A stretch of DNA of 39,480 nucleotides from JAPOQD01 sp964620555 (GCA_964620555.1 CAZUGZ010000016.1:1-39480); one strand, 5' to 3'; shown: positions 31,032 to 39,480, numbered from the stretch's first letter. Translations and numbers: made by a program. Notes: generated by a model from the letters alone, not told the origin.

Positions 31032-32541
31032 GGTACAGTTGGTACGCCGGGTTGCCGGTTTCGTCCCAGTAGCGGTAGTGTATTTTCTCCAGAGCCTGCG
31101 CCAGTTCCCGCCGCTGGCTCGCAGCGACCTGCAGGCCCACCAGGCAGCGGCCAAAGGCGGCGCCGTGACTGCGATAGTGGAACATCGAGATATTCCAGTC
31201 CTGTCCCAGGTGGGACAGAAAATTCAGCAGCGCCCCCGGGCGTTCCGGGAACTCGAAGCGATAGACCCGTTCGTCCTCCACCTCGGCCGGCGCCGGCCCT
31301 CCCACCATGTGGCGGACGTGGAGCTTGGCCATCTCGTTGTCGGTCAGGTCCACCGCCTCGTAGCCCTGCCGCGCCAGTCCCTCGATTACCGAGGCAGCGC
31401 TTTCGGCGCCTTCCGCAACCTGCAGGCCGACAAAGACATGGGCCTGCTCGGCCCCGGCGTAACGGTAGTTGAACTCGGTGATGTTGCGCTTGCCCAGGGC
31501 CCCGCAAAAGGCCTTGAAGCTGCCAGGCCGCTCGGGGATGGTTACGCTGATCACGACCTCCCGCTTCTCGCCGATCTCGGTGCGCTCGGAGATGTAGCGC
31601 AAGCGGTCGAAGTTGGCATTGGCGCCGCTGTCGATCGCCAGCAGGGTCTTGTCCCGGGGCCGATGCTGGGCCACGTATTTCTTCAGGCCGGCGGTCGCCA
31701 AAGCGCCAGCGGGCTCGGCGATGGAACGGGTATCTTCATAAATGTCCTTGATGGCGGCACAGATTTCGTCGATGCTGGCGGTGATCACCTGGTCCACGGT
31801 GTCGCGCAGCACCCGGAAGGGTTCCCTGCCGATCTGGGCCACCGCCACCCCGTCGGCAAAGATGCCCACTTCCGGCAGGGTTACCCGTCGACCCGCCGCC
31901 ATGGCCGCCGCCAGGCAGGCGGCATCTTCGGGTTCCACGCCGATGATTTTGACCTCCGGTCGCGCCCATTTCAGGTAGGCGGCAATCCCGGCCAACAGGC
32001 CGCCGCCGCCCACCGGGACAAACACCGCCTCCAGCGGGTCGGGATGCTGGCGGGCGATTTCCATGCCGATGGTGCCCTGTCCGGCGATCACCAGCTCGTC
32101 GTCGTAGGGGTGTATCAGGGTCATTTGCTGCTGCGCCAGCAGTTGTTGGGCGTGGTCTGCTGCCTCGTCGAAGGTATCGCCCACCAGCACCAGATTGGCG
32201 TCGTGGTAGGCCACCCCGTCTACCTTGATCCTGGGCGTGGTGCGGGGCATGACGATGGTGGCCTCGACCCCCAGGTTGCGGGCCGCCAGCGCCACTCCCT
32301 GGGCATGGTTGCCGGCCGAGGCGGCGATGACGCCCCGCTGGCGCTGCTCCGCGCTGAGGTGGCGCAACTTGTTGTAGGCTCCGCGCAGCTTGAAGGAAAA
32401 CACCGGTTGCAGGTCTTCCCGTTTCAGCAGGATACGGTTGCCGAGCCGGGCCGAGAGCTGCCGGGCTTCGTCAATGGGCGTTTCCCGAGCCACATCGTAG
32501 ACCCGGGCATCGTGGATTTTTTTGATATAGGGATGGGGCAT
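30970..32541 (-). CDS. ilvA: Threonine ammonia-lyase, biosynthetic (IlvA)
   Basis: IlvA converts threonine to 2-oxobutanoate, the first step of isoleucine synthesis, and is inhibited by isoleucine. From ATG 32541 it has 523 residues (ATG 32550 adds three). It has the PLP lysine K51 in PVFSFKLRGAYN, the glycine loop PVGGGGLLAG and two C-terminal ACT-like regulatory domains (about 325-505). The start aligns with Pseudomonas IlvA. The last twenty residues extend beyond the usual end and overlap fau on the other strand. Confidence 0.95.
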   Translation of the reverse strand: MPHPYIKKIHDARVYDVARETPIDEARQLSARLGNRILLKREDLQPVFSFKLRGAYNKLRHLSAEQRQRGVIAASAGNHAQGVALAARNLGVEATIVMPRTTPRIKVDGVAYHDANLVLVGDTFDEAADHAQQLLAQQQMTLIHPYDDELVIAGQGTIGMEIARQHPDPLEAVFVPVGGGGLLAGIAAYLKWARPEVKIIGVEPEDAACLAAAMAAGRRVTLPEVGIFADGVAVAQIGREPFRVLRDTVDQVITASIDEICAAIKDIYEDTRSIAEPAGALATAGLKKYVAQHRPRDKTLLAIDSGANANFDRLRYISERTEIGEKREVVISVTIPERPGSFKAFCGALGKRNITEFNYRYAGAEQAHVFVGLQVAEGAESAASVIEGLARQGYEAVDLTDNEMAKLHVRHMVGGPAPAEVEDERVYRFEFPERPGALLNFLSHLGQDWNISMFHYRSHGAAFGRCLVGLQVAASQRRELAQALEKIHYRYWDETGNPAYQLYLRAQPGQESARAGTAAGPVP

Positions 32542-32575
32542 AGCCGCCATTTGCCCCGTTTCGCAACCAGCGCGC

Positions 32576-32604
32576 ATGATACTGGAGAAACGGGCGGATT
32601 TCAG
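32576..32604 (-). promoter_or_regulatory. Candidate sigma-70 promoter of ilvA
   Basis: On the minus strand CTGAAA (32604-32599) and TATCAT (32581-32576) are 17 bases apart, giving a leader of about 28 bases to ATG 32541. A TATAAT at 32676-32681 on the plus strand may be the -10 of rpiA, but no -35 is seen. Confidence 0.45.
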
Positions 32605-32716
32605 CAGGGGTATTCCGGGGATCGAAAGTTCATTTTGTCTGCCGCTCGCCGCGAACCCCGCCGCAGATATGCGGGTATAATGGCGCCAGGGTACGGCACG
32701 TTTGTTGGGAGGCCCC

Positions 32717-33394
32717 GTGACCAGCGACCAACGCAAGCGGGCGGCAGCACAGGCGGCACTGGATCAGGTCAGGCCGAAGCTGGAGCGGCACTCGGTGCTG
32801 GGCATCGGCACCGGCTCCACTGCCAACCATTTCATCGACCTGCTGGCGACCGTCCGCGGTGAGTTCGAATCCACCGTGTCCAGTTCAGCGGCTTCGACCC
32901 GGCGCCTGCGCGGTCACGGCATTGCGGTGGACGAACTGAACTCGGTGGACGGGATACAGTTCTATGTGGATGGCGCCGACGAGTGCAATCCGCGGCTGGA
33001 ATTGATCAAGGGCGGCGGCGCAGCGTTGACCAGGGAAAAAATCGTCGCGGCGGTGGCCGAGCAATTCATCTGCATTTGTGACGACAGCAAACTGGTGGAC
33101 GAACTGGGCAATTTCCCCCTGCCCGTGGAAGTCATCCCCATGGCCCGCAGCCACGTTGCCCGGGAGCTGGTAAAGCTGGGAGGCGACCCGGTCTATCGGC
33201 AGGGGGTGGTCACCGACAACGGCAATGAGATCCTGGATGTATACCACTTCCCCATCGCCGATCCACGCCACACCGAACTCGCCATCAACCGCATTACCGG
33301 AGTGGTGGACAACGGTTTGTTTGCCCATCGCCCCGCCGATCTGCTGCTGCTGGGCACCGCCGGCGGCGTTCGCAATCTGACCGCCAGCGACTGA
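32717..33394 (+). CDS. rpiA: Ribose-5-phosphate isomerase A
   Basis: RpiA interconverts ribose 5-phosphate and ribulose 5-phosphate in the pentose phosphate pathway. The 225-residue protein shows GIGTGSTANHFI (29-40), DGADE (85-89) with the catalytic acidic residues, and KGGGAALTREK (98-108). The start is GTG at 32717, four bases after GGGAGG. It is divergent from ilvA, as in Pseudomonas and E. coli relatives. Confidence 0.96.
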   Translation: MTSDQRKRAAAQAALDQVRPKLERHSVLGIGTGSTANHFIDLLATVRGEFESTVSSSAASTRRLRGHGIAVDELNSVDGIQFYVDGADECNPRLELIKGGGAALTREKIVAAVAEQFICICDDSKLVDELGNFPLPVEVIPMARSHVARELVKLGGDPVYRQGVVTDNGNEILDVYHFPIADPRHTELAINRITGVVDNGLFAHRPADLLLLGTAGGVRNLTASD

Positions 33395-33435
33395 ACTGCC
33401 GCCGCGGCCGGTACCGAAACCAGCGACCCGCCGGC

Positions 33436-33993
33436 ATGGACCAGGAAAAAGACCGCTTCATGGTCGCCCTCGTCGAGAAACATCGCCAGGGCCTGGAACG
33501 CTTCCTGACCCGCAAGCTGGATGATCCCGACGAGGCGGCGGACGTGGCCCAGGAAGCCCTGTTGCGCCTGCAGCGCCTGCAGCGCCCCCAGGAACTGGAC
33601 AATCCCCGCGCCTTTCTGTTCCAGGTGGCTTCCAATCTGGCCGTCGACCAGTTGCGGCGCCGGGCCTTGCACCAGCGCTTTGTCAACCAGGAAAAGGACA
33701 GCGCGCCGGTGGGGGACCCGCAGGAAGCCAACGTGGCCGCGACCGCGCCGGAACAGATTCTCGATGCCCGGCAAAAACTGCAACACATCTACCGGGCCAT
33801 CGAAGCCCTGCCCGCGAAGCAGCGGCAGGCATTTCTCCTGCACCGCAACAACAATATGTCCTACGCGGAAATCGCTCGTGAATTGGGGGTGTCGGTTTCC
33901 AGCGTCGAAAAATACATCCTGCAGGCCCTGAAACACTGCCGAAGGGCCCTGGCGAGATATTACGGCGAGGCCGGGGAGGAAAGTGAAAAATGA
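33436..33993 (+). CDS. ECF-family RNA polymerase sigma factor (FecI-like)
   Basis: A 185-residue extracytoplasmic-function sigma factor. Region 2 is recognisable (DDPDEAADVAQEALLRLQRL, NPRAFLFQVASNLAVDQLRRR), as is region 4 (LPAKQRQAFLLHRNNNMSYAEIARELGVSVSSVEKYI). Its TGA stop overlaps the ATG of the FecR gene, so sigma and anti-sigma are cotranslated. With the receptor that follows, it forms a cell-surface signalling system of the FecI-FecR-FecA kind. It should activate the receptor gene when substrate is bound. The recognised promoter is not evident. Confidence 0.93.
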   Translation: MDQEKDRFMVALVEKHRQGLERFLTRKLDDPDEAADVAQEALLRLQRLQRPQELDNPRAFLFQVASNLAVDQLRRRALHQRFVNQEKDSAPVGDPQEANVAATAPEQILDARQKLQHIYRAIEALPAKQRQAFLLHRNNNMSYAEIARELGVSVSSVEKYILQALKHCRRALARYYGEAGEESEK

Positions 33994-35069
33994 GGGGTTT
34001 CCGTCATTCTTCGTCTACTATACCGGGAAGGAAGGGAGTTCTGATGGCCATTTTGCGCGGTGCATCCACGCCAGCGGCGCGGTTGGAGGAGCAAATCCAC
34101 GAACGTGCTGCGTTCTGGGTGGCCCGGCTGCGCTCGGATTCCTGTACGGACGCCGAGCGTGGCGAATTCGCCCTGTGGTTGTCGGCCCGCCCCCAGCACC
34201 GCGCCGCCATGGACGCCATGCTGGACCTCTGGGAAGACCTGGCGGTGCTCGAATTCATGCCGGAGCCCGGGGCGGCTCCGGTTACCCCCAAACGGCGCTG
34301 GCCGTCGCTCCCGCTGCGCCGCAGGGACTGGATGCGCATGGGGCTGGGGCTGGCGGCCGCAGCCGCTACCCTGTATGTGGCCGTACTGCTGCCCAACGGG
34401 TCCCTGAATACGCCGCAACCCACTGTCTACCAGACCGCTGTCGGCGAGCGGCAGCAGGTGCCGCTGGCAGACGGCAGCACGATCACCCTCAACACCGATA
34501 GCAAAATCAGTGTCACCCTGGACCACCGCCAGCGACGGGTGGTGCTCGGCCGGGGCGAGGCCTATTTCGAGGTTGCACGGCGGGAACCACCCTTTGTGGT
34601 GGACCTGGGCAGTGCCGAGGTGTGGGTCATGGGAACCGCCTTCAACATACTGTTGCAGGGGGGCCACGGTCAGATCACGGTCACCGAAGGCGTGGTCCGG
34701 GTCACCGAGAAAGGCCAACCCGCCAATCGCGTGGCGGTCAGCAGGCTGCTCTATGCCAACCAGAGCATCGGCAGCGACCAGCGGGGGCTGACTCCGGTCG
34801 CGCTCACTGATGGCACGGCCGAGATGGCATGGACCAGCGGCAAGCTCGTTGCCGAGGCCATGCCGCTGGCGGAACTGGTGCTGGAACTCGGCCGCTACCA
34901 TGCGCTGGAAATTCTCATCGGTGAGCCGGATCTGGCCCAGACCACGGTTTCCGGTGTGTTTGAGCTGCACGACCCGGACACCATCCTGCGAGCGCTGGAG
35001 CAGAGCTTTGGCATCCACGCCATGACCCTGGAAGACGACAGCATCCTGTTGCTCCGGGCCGCCCGATAA
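33990..35069 (+). CDS. FecR-family anti-sigma regulator
   Basis: FecR-type proteins hold the ECF sigma factor inactive and relay the signal from the receptor. The 359 residues show an N-terminal cytoplasmic DUF4880-type region (about 34-90), one membrane segment (about 117-134), the FecR domain (about 148-243) and a C-terminal STN-like domain (about 290-355) that would contact the receptor. The ATG at 33990 overlaps the sigma stop (ATGA) and follows GGGGAGGAAAG. ATG 34044 also has a good ribosome-binding site. The 150-base gap to the receptor gene shows only short hairpins. Confidence 0.92.
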   Translation: MRGFRHSSSTIPGRKGVLMAILRGASTPAARLEEQIHERAAFWVARLRSDSCTDAERGEFALWLSARPQHRAAMDAMLDLWEDLAVLEFMPEPGAAPVTPKRRWPSLPLRRRDWMRMGLGLAAAAATLYVAVLLPNGSLNTPQPTVYQTAVGERQQVPLADGSTITLNTDSKISVTLDHRQRRVVLGRGEAYFEVARREPPFVVDLGSAEVWVMGTAFNILLQGGHGQITVTEGVVRVTEKGQPANRVAVSRLLYANQSIGSDQRGLTPVALTDGTAEMAWTSGKLVAEAMPLAELVLELGRYHALEILIGEPDLAQTTVSGVFELHDPDTILRALEQSFGIHAMTLEDDSILLLRAAR

Positions 35070-35219
35070 GCTATAACCCTCCGGGTAAGCTGTAGGGCGA
35101 TAAAGACGAGGGGCTCACCAGCCCTGTGTTGCCGCAACAGGCAATCGGTCGGCGAACCCGCGTTGCGCAGCGGCTTTTCGTACTCGCTGAGCGGCAACGT
35201 AGCAACGCAATAACCTGGC

Positions 35220-38200
35220 ATGTTCTTTCTGCGAATTGTTCGATCCCCGGGCCACCGCCGGCGAGCCGCGGCCCGCCACGGGTGCCGGTGGTGGCTGGCC
35301 CTGGCGTTTTCCCTGTTCGCTCCTGCCCACCCGGTGTTCGCCCAGGAAGACCACAATTTCGCCATCTTCAACAATCAGGACCTGTCGCAGGCGCTGATTC
35401 AGTTCAGTCACCAGAGCGGCCTGGCCATCGTCTTTCCCGACCACCTCGCCCGCGACCTTCCCGCCCGGGAGCTGCGCGGCCCGATGTCCCCCGAGGCGGC
35501 CCTGTACGCCCTGCTGGCGGACACCGGTCTGGCCTGGCGACTGGTGGATGGGCGCATCATCGCCGTCTACGACGCCCGCTGTGAATTGACGGACAGTTGC
35601 CCGGAACCGGAACAACTGCTCCTGCAAAACCCGCTATACACTCCGGGCCTGGAAGAACTGTACGTGTACGGCAGCCAGGTCACCGGCTCCCGAATCCGCC
35701 GCAACTACCTGCAGGGCTCCGCTCCGGTGGACATAATCACGGCGCCTGACATCGAACTCAGCGGGGCTCAGACCATCGGCGAACTGCTGCGCCGCATGCC
35801 GGCGGTGTCCGGCAATTCCATGAGTACCGCCATCAGCCGGGGCGGCGACGGGACGGCCACCGTGACCCTGCGCGGTCTGCCCGCTGCCAGCACCCTGGTG
35901 CTGGTCAACGGCCGCCGCATCGCCAACGACGGTCTGGCCGGCGAATCGCTGGACCTCAACACCATCGCCCCCGCGGCGGTGGAACGCATTGAAATATTCA
36001 AGGACGGGGCCTCCGCCATCTACGGTTCCGAGGCCATCGCCGGGGTCATCAACATCATCATGAAGCAGGACTTCTACGGCTTCCTGGCGGAGCATTACTA
36101 CGGCATCGCGGAACTCGGCGACGGGGCGACCTCCGCCACCACGCTGCAATACGGCACCGGGTTTCCCCACGGCTCGTTCTTTATCTCCGCCTCGCACTTC
36201 GACCAGGGCGAAATTCACGCCCGCGACCGCCCCGTTTCCGCCAGCGCCGACGGGCGCGACCGCGGTGGCGCGGACTTGCGCTCCAGTGCCACACCAACGG
36301 CGCGGATCAGCCTGCCCGACGGGCGCGTGGTGATCCGCGACCAGGCCAGCGGCGAATTCCGCGCTGTCGGCGGCGATGACCTGTTCAATTTCCCCGACTT
36401 CAAGAGTGCCCTGGTGCCCTCCGAACGGGACTTTGTCTATGCCCATGCCAGCTACGATTTCAGTGAACAACTGACCGGGGCCATCGAATTGAGTTACACG
36501 GAGACCCGTTCCCAGGCCAACTTTGCCTACACCCCGGTGTTTACCGCCTTTGAACAGCTGCCCCTGACCGTCTCCGCCGACAACCGCTACAACCCGTTTG
36601 GGGTTGACATCACCGACCTGCGCCGCAGCTTCTCGGAATTGCCACCCCGCCGCCAGGACAACAATTCCGAGGTGGAGCGTCTCGCGCTCATCGTCCAGGG
36701 GCTGCACGGCGGCTGGGACTGGGAGTTCAGCCACAGTTGGAGCCGCAACAAGGCCCGCGAACTGTTTCGGGGAGCCATTGACGCGGAACACTTGCAACGC
36801 GGCATCGGTCCCGCCGCGGACTGCCGGGGTCTGGAGGTGGACGGCTGCGTGCCCATCAACCTGTTCGGCCCGGCGGGCAGCATCGACCGCCAGCAACTGG
36901 ATTTTCTCGCCACGACCACCAAGGTGGTGGGTGAAACCAAGCTCTCCAGCTACAGTCTTACCGGTGCCCGCAACCTGTTCCACCTGCCCTACGGCATCGT
37001 CGATTTTGCCGCCGGCATGGAGTACCGGGACGAATCCGCCAGCAAGAAACCGGACCGGCTGCTCAGCCGCGGCCGCACCATCGGCGGCAACAACGCCGAA
37101 CCCACCCACGGCGGACGCGATATCTTTGAACTCTACTTCGAGAGCATCGCTCCGCTCTGGCACTCCGTGGACCAGGGCCAGCAACTGGACCTGGAAATTG
37201 CGCTGCGCTTCTCCCGCTACAGTGACTTTGGCGACATCAGCAATCCCAAGTACGGCGTGCGCTGGCAGCTCAACGACTCATGGATGATTCGCGGCACCCA
37301 CAGTCAGGGTTTTCGGGCGCCTACCCTGAACGAGCTCTACCAGGGCCGCAGCGCCGCCCAGGCCCTGCTCACCGACCCCTGCGCACTGCCGGAAAACGTC
37401 GGCCGCCTGCCCGGCTGCCGGCAGCCCGCGGATGCCTCCCGCAACCAGTTCCTGACCATCTCCGGCGGCAATCCCCGATTGAACCCGGAAAAATCCCGCA
37501 GCTACACCGTGGGCCTGGTGTGGACCCCGAAGAAATTTGCCGGGCTCAACGCGATGGTGGATTTTTACGACACCGAAAGTTCCCAGGTGGTGGACTCCAG
37601 CGCCCAGTTCATCCTCAACCAGAACGCCGCCTCCGGGGTATTTTCAGAACGGGTGATGCGCAACGAAAATGGCGACCTGCAGCGCCTGGAGGCAACCTAC
37701 CTGAATATTGGCGAGCGCCGGGTGCAGGGCCTGGACCTGCACCTGGGCTATACCTTGCCGACCCGCGACTGGGGACAGTTTTCCCTGGGTTTGAATGCGG
37801 CCCACATCAGCGAGTACACCCTGCAACTGGACAACAGCGCGCCCACCGAGAACCTGGCCGGAAGTTTCCAGGACCCGGCCGCCGAAGGGGTCGGGGGGAT
37901 TCCCCGCTGGAAGGGAAACCTGGGCCTGCAATGGGCGCGGCAGCGCTGGCGCGGCAACTACGACCTGCACGTGGTGGGCAGCATGAGCGAAGTGGTGCCG
38001 AACTCCACCCGCGTGCGCCATATCGACAGTTGGGTCGTGCACGACCTGCAGTTCAGCTACCTGTTCAACCTGCTGCAGGGACTGCGCCTGTCACTGGGGG
38101 TAGACAACCTGCTGGACAAGGCGCCACCCTTCGTCGCCTCGGCCTTTAACGACAACATCGATGGCCGCACCCACGCCCTGCGCGGCCGCTACTGGTACGC

Positions 38201-38222
38201 CAAGCTCAGTCAGCGGATTTGA
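35220..38222 (+). CDS. TonB-dependent outer-membrane receptor with N-terminal signalling (STN) domain
   Basis: A 1000-residue receptor. The signal peptide is cleaved after A41 (HPVFA), and the secretin/TonB short N-terminal domain (about 47-118) interacts with FecR. A TonB-box-like LEELYVYG lies near 144, the plug (about 165-285) contains TVTLRGLPAASTLVLVNGRR and SAIYGSEAIAGVINI, and a 22-strand-type barrel ends in WYAKLSQRI. The substrate is unknown: the plug type occurs in large Cellvibrionales receptor families for sugars, peptides and other ligands. It is the output and sensor of the sigma/FecR cassette, and a ROK sugar kinase remnant follows after 37 bases, hinting at a carbohydrate. Confidence 0.92.
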   Translation: MFFLRIVRSPGHRRRAAARHGCRWWLALAFSLFAPAHPVFAQEDHNFAIFNNQDLSQALIQFSHQSGLAIVFPDHLARDLPARELRGPMSPEAALYALLADTGLAWRLVDGRIIAVYDARCELTDSCPEPEQLLLQNPLYTPGLEELYVYGSQVTGSRIRRNYLQGSAPVDIITAPDIELSGAQTIGELLRRMPAVSGNSMSTAISRGGDGTATVTLRGLPAASTLVLVNGRRIANDGLAGESLDLNTIAPAAVERIEIFKDGASAIYGSEAIAGVINIIMKQDFYGFLAEHYYGIAELGDGATSATTLQYGTGFPHGSFFISASHFDQGEIHARDRPVSASADGRDRGGADLRSSATPTARISLPDGRVVIRDQASGEFRAVGGDDLFNFPDFKSALVPSERDFVYAHASYDFSEQLTGAIELSYTETRSQANFAYTPVFTAFEQLPLTVSADNRYNPFGVDITDLRRSFSELPPRRQDNNSEVERLALIVQGLHGGWDWEFSHSWSRNKARELFRGAIDAEHLQRGIGPAADCRGLEVDGCVPINLFGPAGSIDRQQLDFLATTTKVVGETKLSSYSLTGARNLFHLPYGIVDFAAGMEYRDESASKKPDRLLSRGRTIGGNNAEPTHGGRDIFELYFESIAPLWHSVDQGQQLDLEIALRFSRYSDFGDISNPKYGVRWQLNDSWMIRGTHSQGFRAPTLNELYQGRSAAQALLTDPCALPENVGRLPGCRQPADASRNQFLTISGGNPRLNPEKSRSYTVGLVWTPKKFAGLNAMVDFYDTESSQVVDSSAQFILNQNAASGVFSERVMRNENGDLQRLEATYLNIGERRVQGLDLHLGYTLPTRDWGQFSLGLNAAHISEYTLQLDNSAPTENLAGSFQDPAAEGVGGIPRWKGNLGLQWARQRWRGNYDLHVVGSMSEVVPNSTRVRHIDSWVVHDLQFSYLFNLLQGLRLSLGVDNLLDKAPPFVASAFNDNIDGRTHALRGRYWYAKLSQRI

Positions 38223-38259
38223 GTGATGCGCCGATGAACAGCATGGAGCACGGTCGCAA

Positions 38260-38358
38260 ATGACAAGGGAGCCGCATCGACTCTACGGCGCAATTGAAGC
38301 CGGCGGCACGAAATTTGTGTGCGCTGTCGGCCAGGGCGGCATCCGGCCCGTTTCGTGA
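38260..38358 (+). pseudogene. Truncated ROK-family sugar kinase (fructokinase-type), 5' fragment
   Basis: ATG 38260 opens a frame that starts MTREPHRLYGAIEAGGTKFV and continues CAVGQGGIRPVS before a TGA. GAIEAGGTKFVCAVG is the ATP-binding N-terminus of ROK kinases such as bacterial fructokinases, normally about 300 residues. Similarity stops at about residue 27, where the sequence joins unrelated DNA that carries the reverse-oriented cytochrome c gene. No later part of the kinase exists in any frame. It is either a gene broken by recombination or an assembly join. Confidence 0.75.
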
Positions 38359-38362
38359 AAGC

Positions 38363-38722
38363 TCAGGGGCAGGGCGACAGGCTCGCATAGAACGCCGCGA
38401 GGTCCGCGATGTCCTGATCCGTCAGGTTCCGCACGAAGGGCTGCATCGTCGCCTCGACCCGCACGCCGTCCCGGAAAGCCCGGATCTGCGCCGCCAGGTA
38501 GACCTCCTGCTGACCGGCCAGATTCGGCCACAGCGGGTTCACCGAAATGCCCTTGGGACCGTGGCAGGCCGCGCAGAGCCCTGCCTTGGCCTTGCCGGCC
38601 GCCACGTCACCGCCTCCGGCCGCCATCGCGGTGGCTGCGGATAACCCGGCGAGAAGCCCTCCGGCAAAAACCAGTGTGGCGCACCATGCGCCCACAGAGG
38701 CATTGCGGCGGCGCCCGATCAT
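38363..38722 (-). CDS. Cytochrome c, monohaem, c5/c553-like
   Basis: A 119-residue exported cytochrome. The signal peptide (about 1-35, CATLVFAGGLLAGLSAATAMA) is followed by the haem-binding CAACH (50-54) and the likely axial methionine M93 in ATMQPF. The rest, ADLAAFYASL, is typical of class I cytochromes c. Its ATG overlaps the stop of the upstream NorB-like gene (ATGA), so they are coupled and it probably donates electrons to that enzyme. Its stop lies immediately at the junction with the broken kinase. Confidence 0.88.
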   Translation of the reverse strand: MIGRRRNASVGAWCATLVFAGGLLAGLSAATAMAAGGGDVAAGKAKAGLCAACHGPKGISVNPLWPNLAGQQEVYLAAQIRAFRDGVRVEATMQPFVRNLTDQDIADLAAFYASLSPCP

Positions 38723-39480
38723 GGCGACTGACGGGCCAGTTCGGCCGCGGCTGGCACGTCTGTGGCTTCCCCGGCGTCCGCCGACGCCAGTCCGACCACC
38801 CGCATGGGCCGCGTCTCGCCGACACCGATCCGGAACAGGTCCCACAGCAGCAAAAAGACTCCCAGCGTCATGACGACGCCGAACAGCATGCGCCACCACA
38901 TCGCCTCGATGAACCAGGGCTGCATCTGTCCCTCGAAATAGGCCTGCCACGTGGAGCCACCCACGGCCCGTTCCACGAACGCCTGCTCGTAACCCGCGAT
39001 CAGGAGGGCGACCGTCATCCCGACCATGCCGACATGCGTCAGCCCCAGCGCCCACTTCCAGCGCCAGCTGCCCGCCAGCCCGCCCGACATCCAGACGTTC
39101 CCGCGCAGCCGCTGCACAGCAAGGTAGACAAAGGCCACGATGATTGTCACGTACGCCCCGAAGAAGGCGAGATGGCCGTGGGAGGACGACCACTGGGTGC
39201 CGTGGGTGTAGAGGTTGATCTGCGGCAGCGTCTGCATGAAACCCCACACGCCGGCACCGAAAAAGTTGCCAAACGCGTGCGCAATCAGCCATGCGAGCGC
39301 GGGGTGATTGCTCGCCCGGAACGAATGCCGTCCGGCGTCGTAGACCGCGTGCACGACCATGGCCACCAGCGGTATCGGCTCGAGCGCCGAGAAAAACCCG
39401 CCAAGGCCGAGCCAGTACTCCGGCGTGCCGATCCAGAAGTAGTGGTGGCCGAGCCCGAGAATGCCGGAACCGAACATCAG
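38719..39480 (-). CDS. NorB-like haem-copper oxidase large subunit, C-terminal part (partial)
   Basis: The visible 253 residues are the C-terminal part of a polytopic membrane protein open to the window end. It has GHHYFWIGTPEYW and the cluster GTQWSSSHGHLAFFGAYV, whose histidines match the haem-ligand pair of nitric oxide reductase NorB, plus GAGVWGFMQTLPQIN. NorB reduces nitric oxide to nitrous oxide; cbb3-type oxidase annotations are also common for relatives. Codon choice (frequent CTC and CCG) differs visibly from the rest of the window. A cytochrome c follows instead of the usual preceding norC, but norC could lie beyond the window. Confidence 0.82.
   Translation of the reverse strand: MMFGSGILGLGHHYFWIGTPEYWLGLGGFFSALEPIPLVAMVVHAVYDAGRHSFRASNHPALAWLIAHAFGNFFGAGVWGFMQTLPQINLYTHGTQWSSSHGHLAFFGAYVTIIVAFVYLAVQRLRGNVWMSGGLAGSWRWKWALGLTHVGMVGMTVALLIAGYEQAFVERAVGGSTWQAYFEGQMQPWFIEAMWWRMLFGVVMTLGVFLLLWDLFRIGVGETRPMRVVGLASADAGEATDVPAAAELARQSP

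Noticed and set aside
30607..32862. Plus-strand frame of 751 codons across fau, ilvA and the start of rpiA
   Set aside because: Runs antisense through ilvA and out of frame through fau and rpiA; no protein family resemblance.
38356..38358. TGA in the kinase fragment as a selenocysteine codon, because selD is present
   Set aside because: Sequence after the TGA is unrelated to ROK kinases in every frame, and no selA, selB or SECIS-like structure is seen.
38940..38956. Third parS-like site (CCACGTGG core) in the NorB-like gene
   Set aside because: Only the central 8 bp match; flanks deviate and the core lies in a conserved-looking coding stretch.

Overview
The window looks like a chromosomal segment around the replication origin of a GC-rich gammaproteobacterium. 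Gene content and order resemble Pseudomonas and the marine Cellvibrionales/Halieaceae-type lineages. The pointers are an origin between rpmH and dnaA, the rppH-ptsP-lgt-thyA-folA block, a zapA-6S RNA-fau block beside ilvA and rpiA, and a Vibrio/Shewanella-like TonB2 operon. The genus is inference; no 16S rRNA gene is present.

Region 1 (1-11,400) is the origin. Leftward runs rpmH-rnpA-yidD-yidC-mnmE, and rightward runs dnaA-dnaN-recF-gyrB. The rpmH-dnaA gap holds three perfect DnaA boxes around an AT-rich tract (oriC). Two 16-bp parS-like palindromes lie inside recF. A 180-bp element with 19-bp inverted ends, and no gene of its own, sits between rpmH and rnpA. A leftward TetR regulator, with tandem 18-bp repeats at its promoter, ends inside the 3' end of gyrB.

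Region 2 (11,500-15,400) is a selenium module. selU (tRNA 2-selenouridine synthase) is translationally coupled to a selD that carries an N-terminal flavoprotein domain. A divergent glyoxalase I gene follows.

Region 3 (15,400-20,700) is a six-gene leftward operon: DUF3450 protein, TtpC-like proton-channel protein, ExbB, ExbD, TonB and a TPR lipoprotein-like/periplasmic protein. It would energise outer-membrane transport.

Region 4 (20,770-26,880) is the rppH-ptsP-lgt-thyA-folA operon, a HAD phosphatase and a stand-alone gcvH. Region 5 (27,000-33,400) has two ubiquinone hydroxylases, zapA with a small coiled-coil partner gene, the 6S RNA, fau, ilvA and rpiA.

Region 6 (33,430-38,260) is a cell-surface signalling cassette: an ECF sigma factor, a FecR-type anti-sigma factor and a TonB-dependent receptor with an N-terminal signalling domain. 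The Region 3 TonB operon could supply the energy for this receptor. The next gene, a ROK-family sugar kinase, breaks off after about 27-32 codons. From about 38,360 the sequence changes character and carries, in the opposite direction, the end of a NorB-like haem-copper oxidase gene coupled to a cytochrome c gene. This edge is either a recombination junction or an assembly join.

I found no CRISPR array, tRNA, rRNA, intact transposase or prophage. The most unusual points are the small inverted-repeat element in rpmH-rnpA, the broken kinase/NorB junction, and the receptor-signalling cassette beside a sugar kinase remnant.
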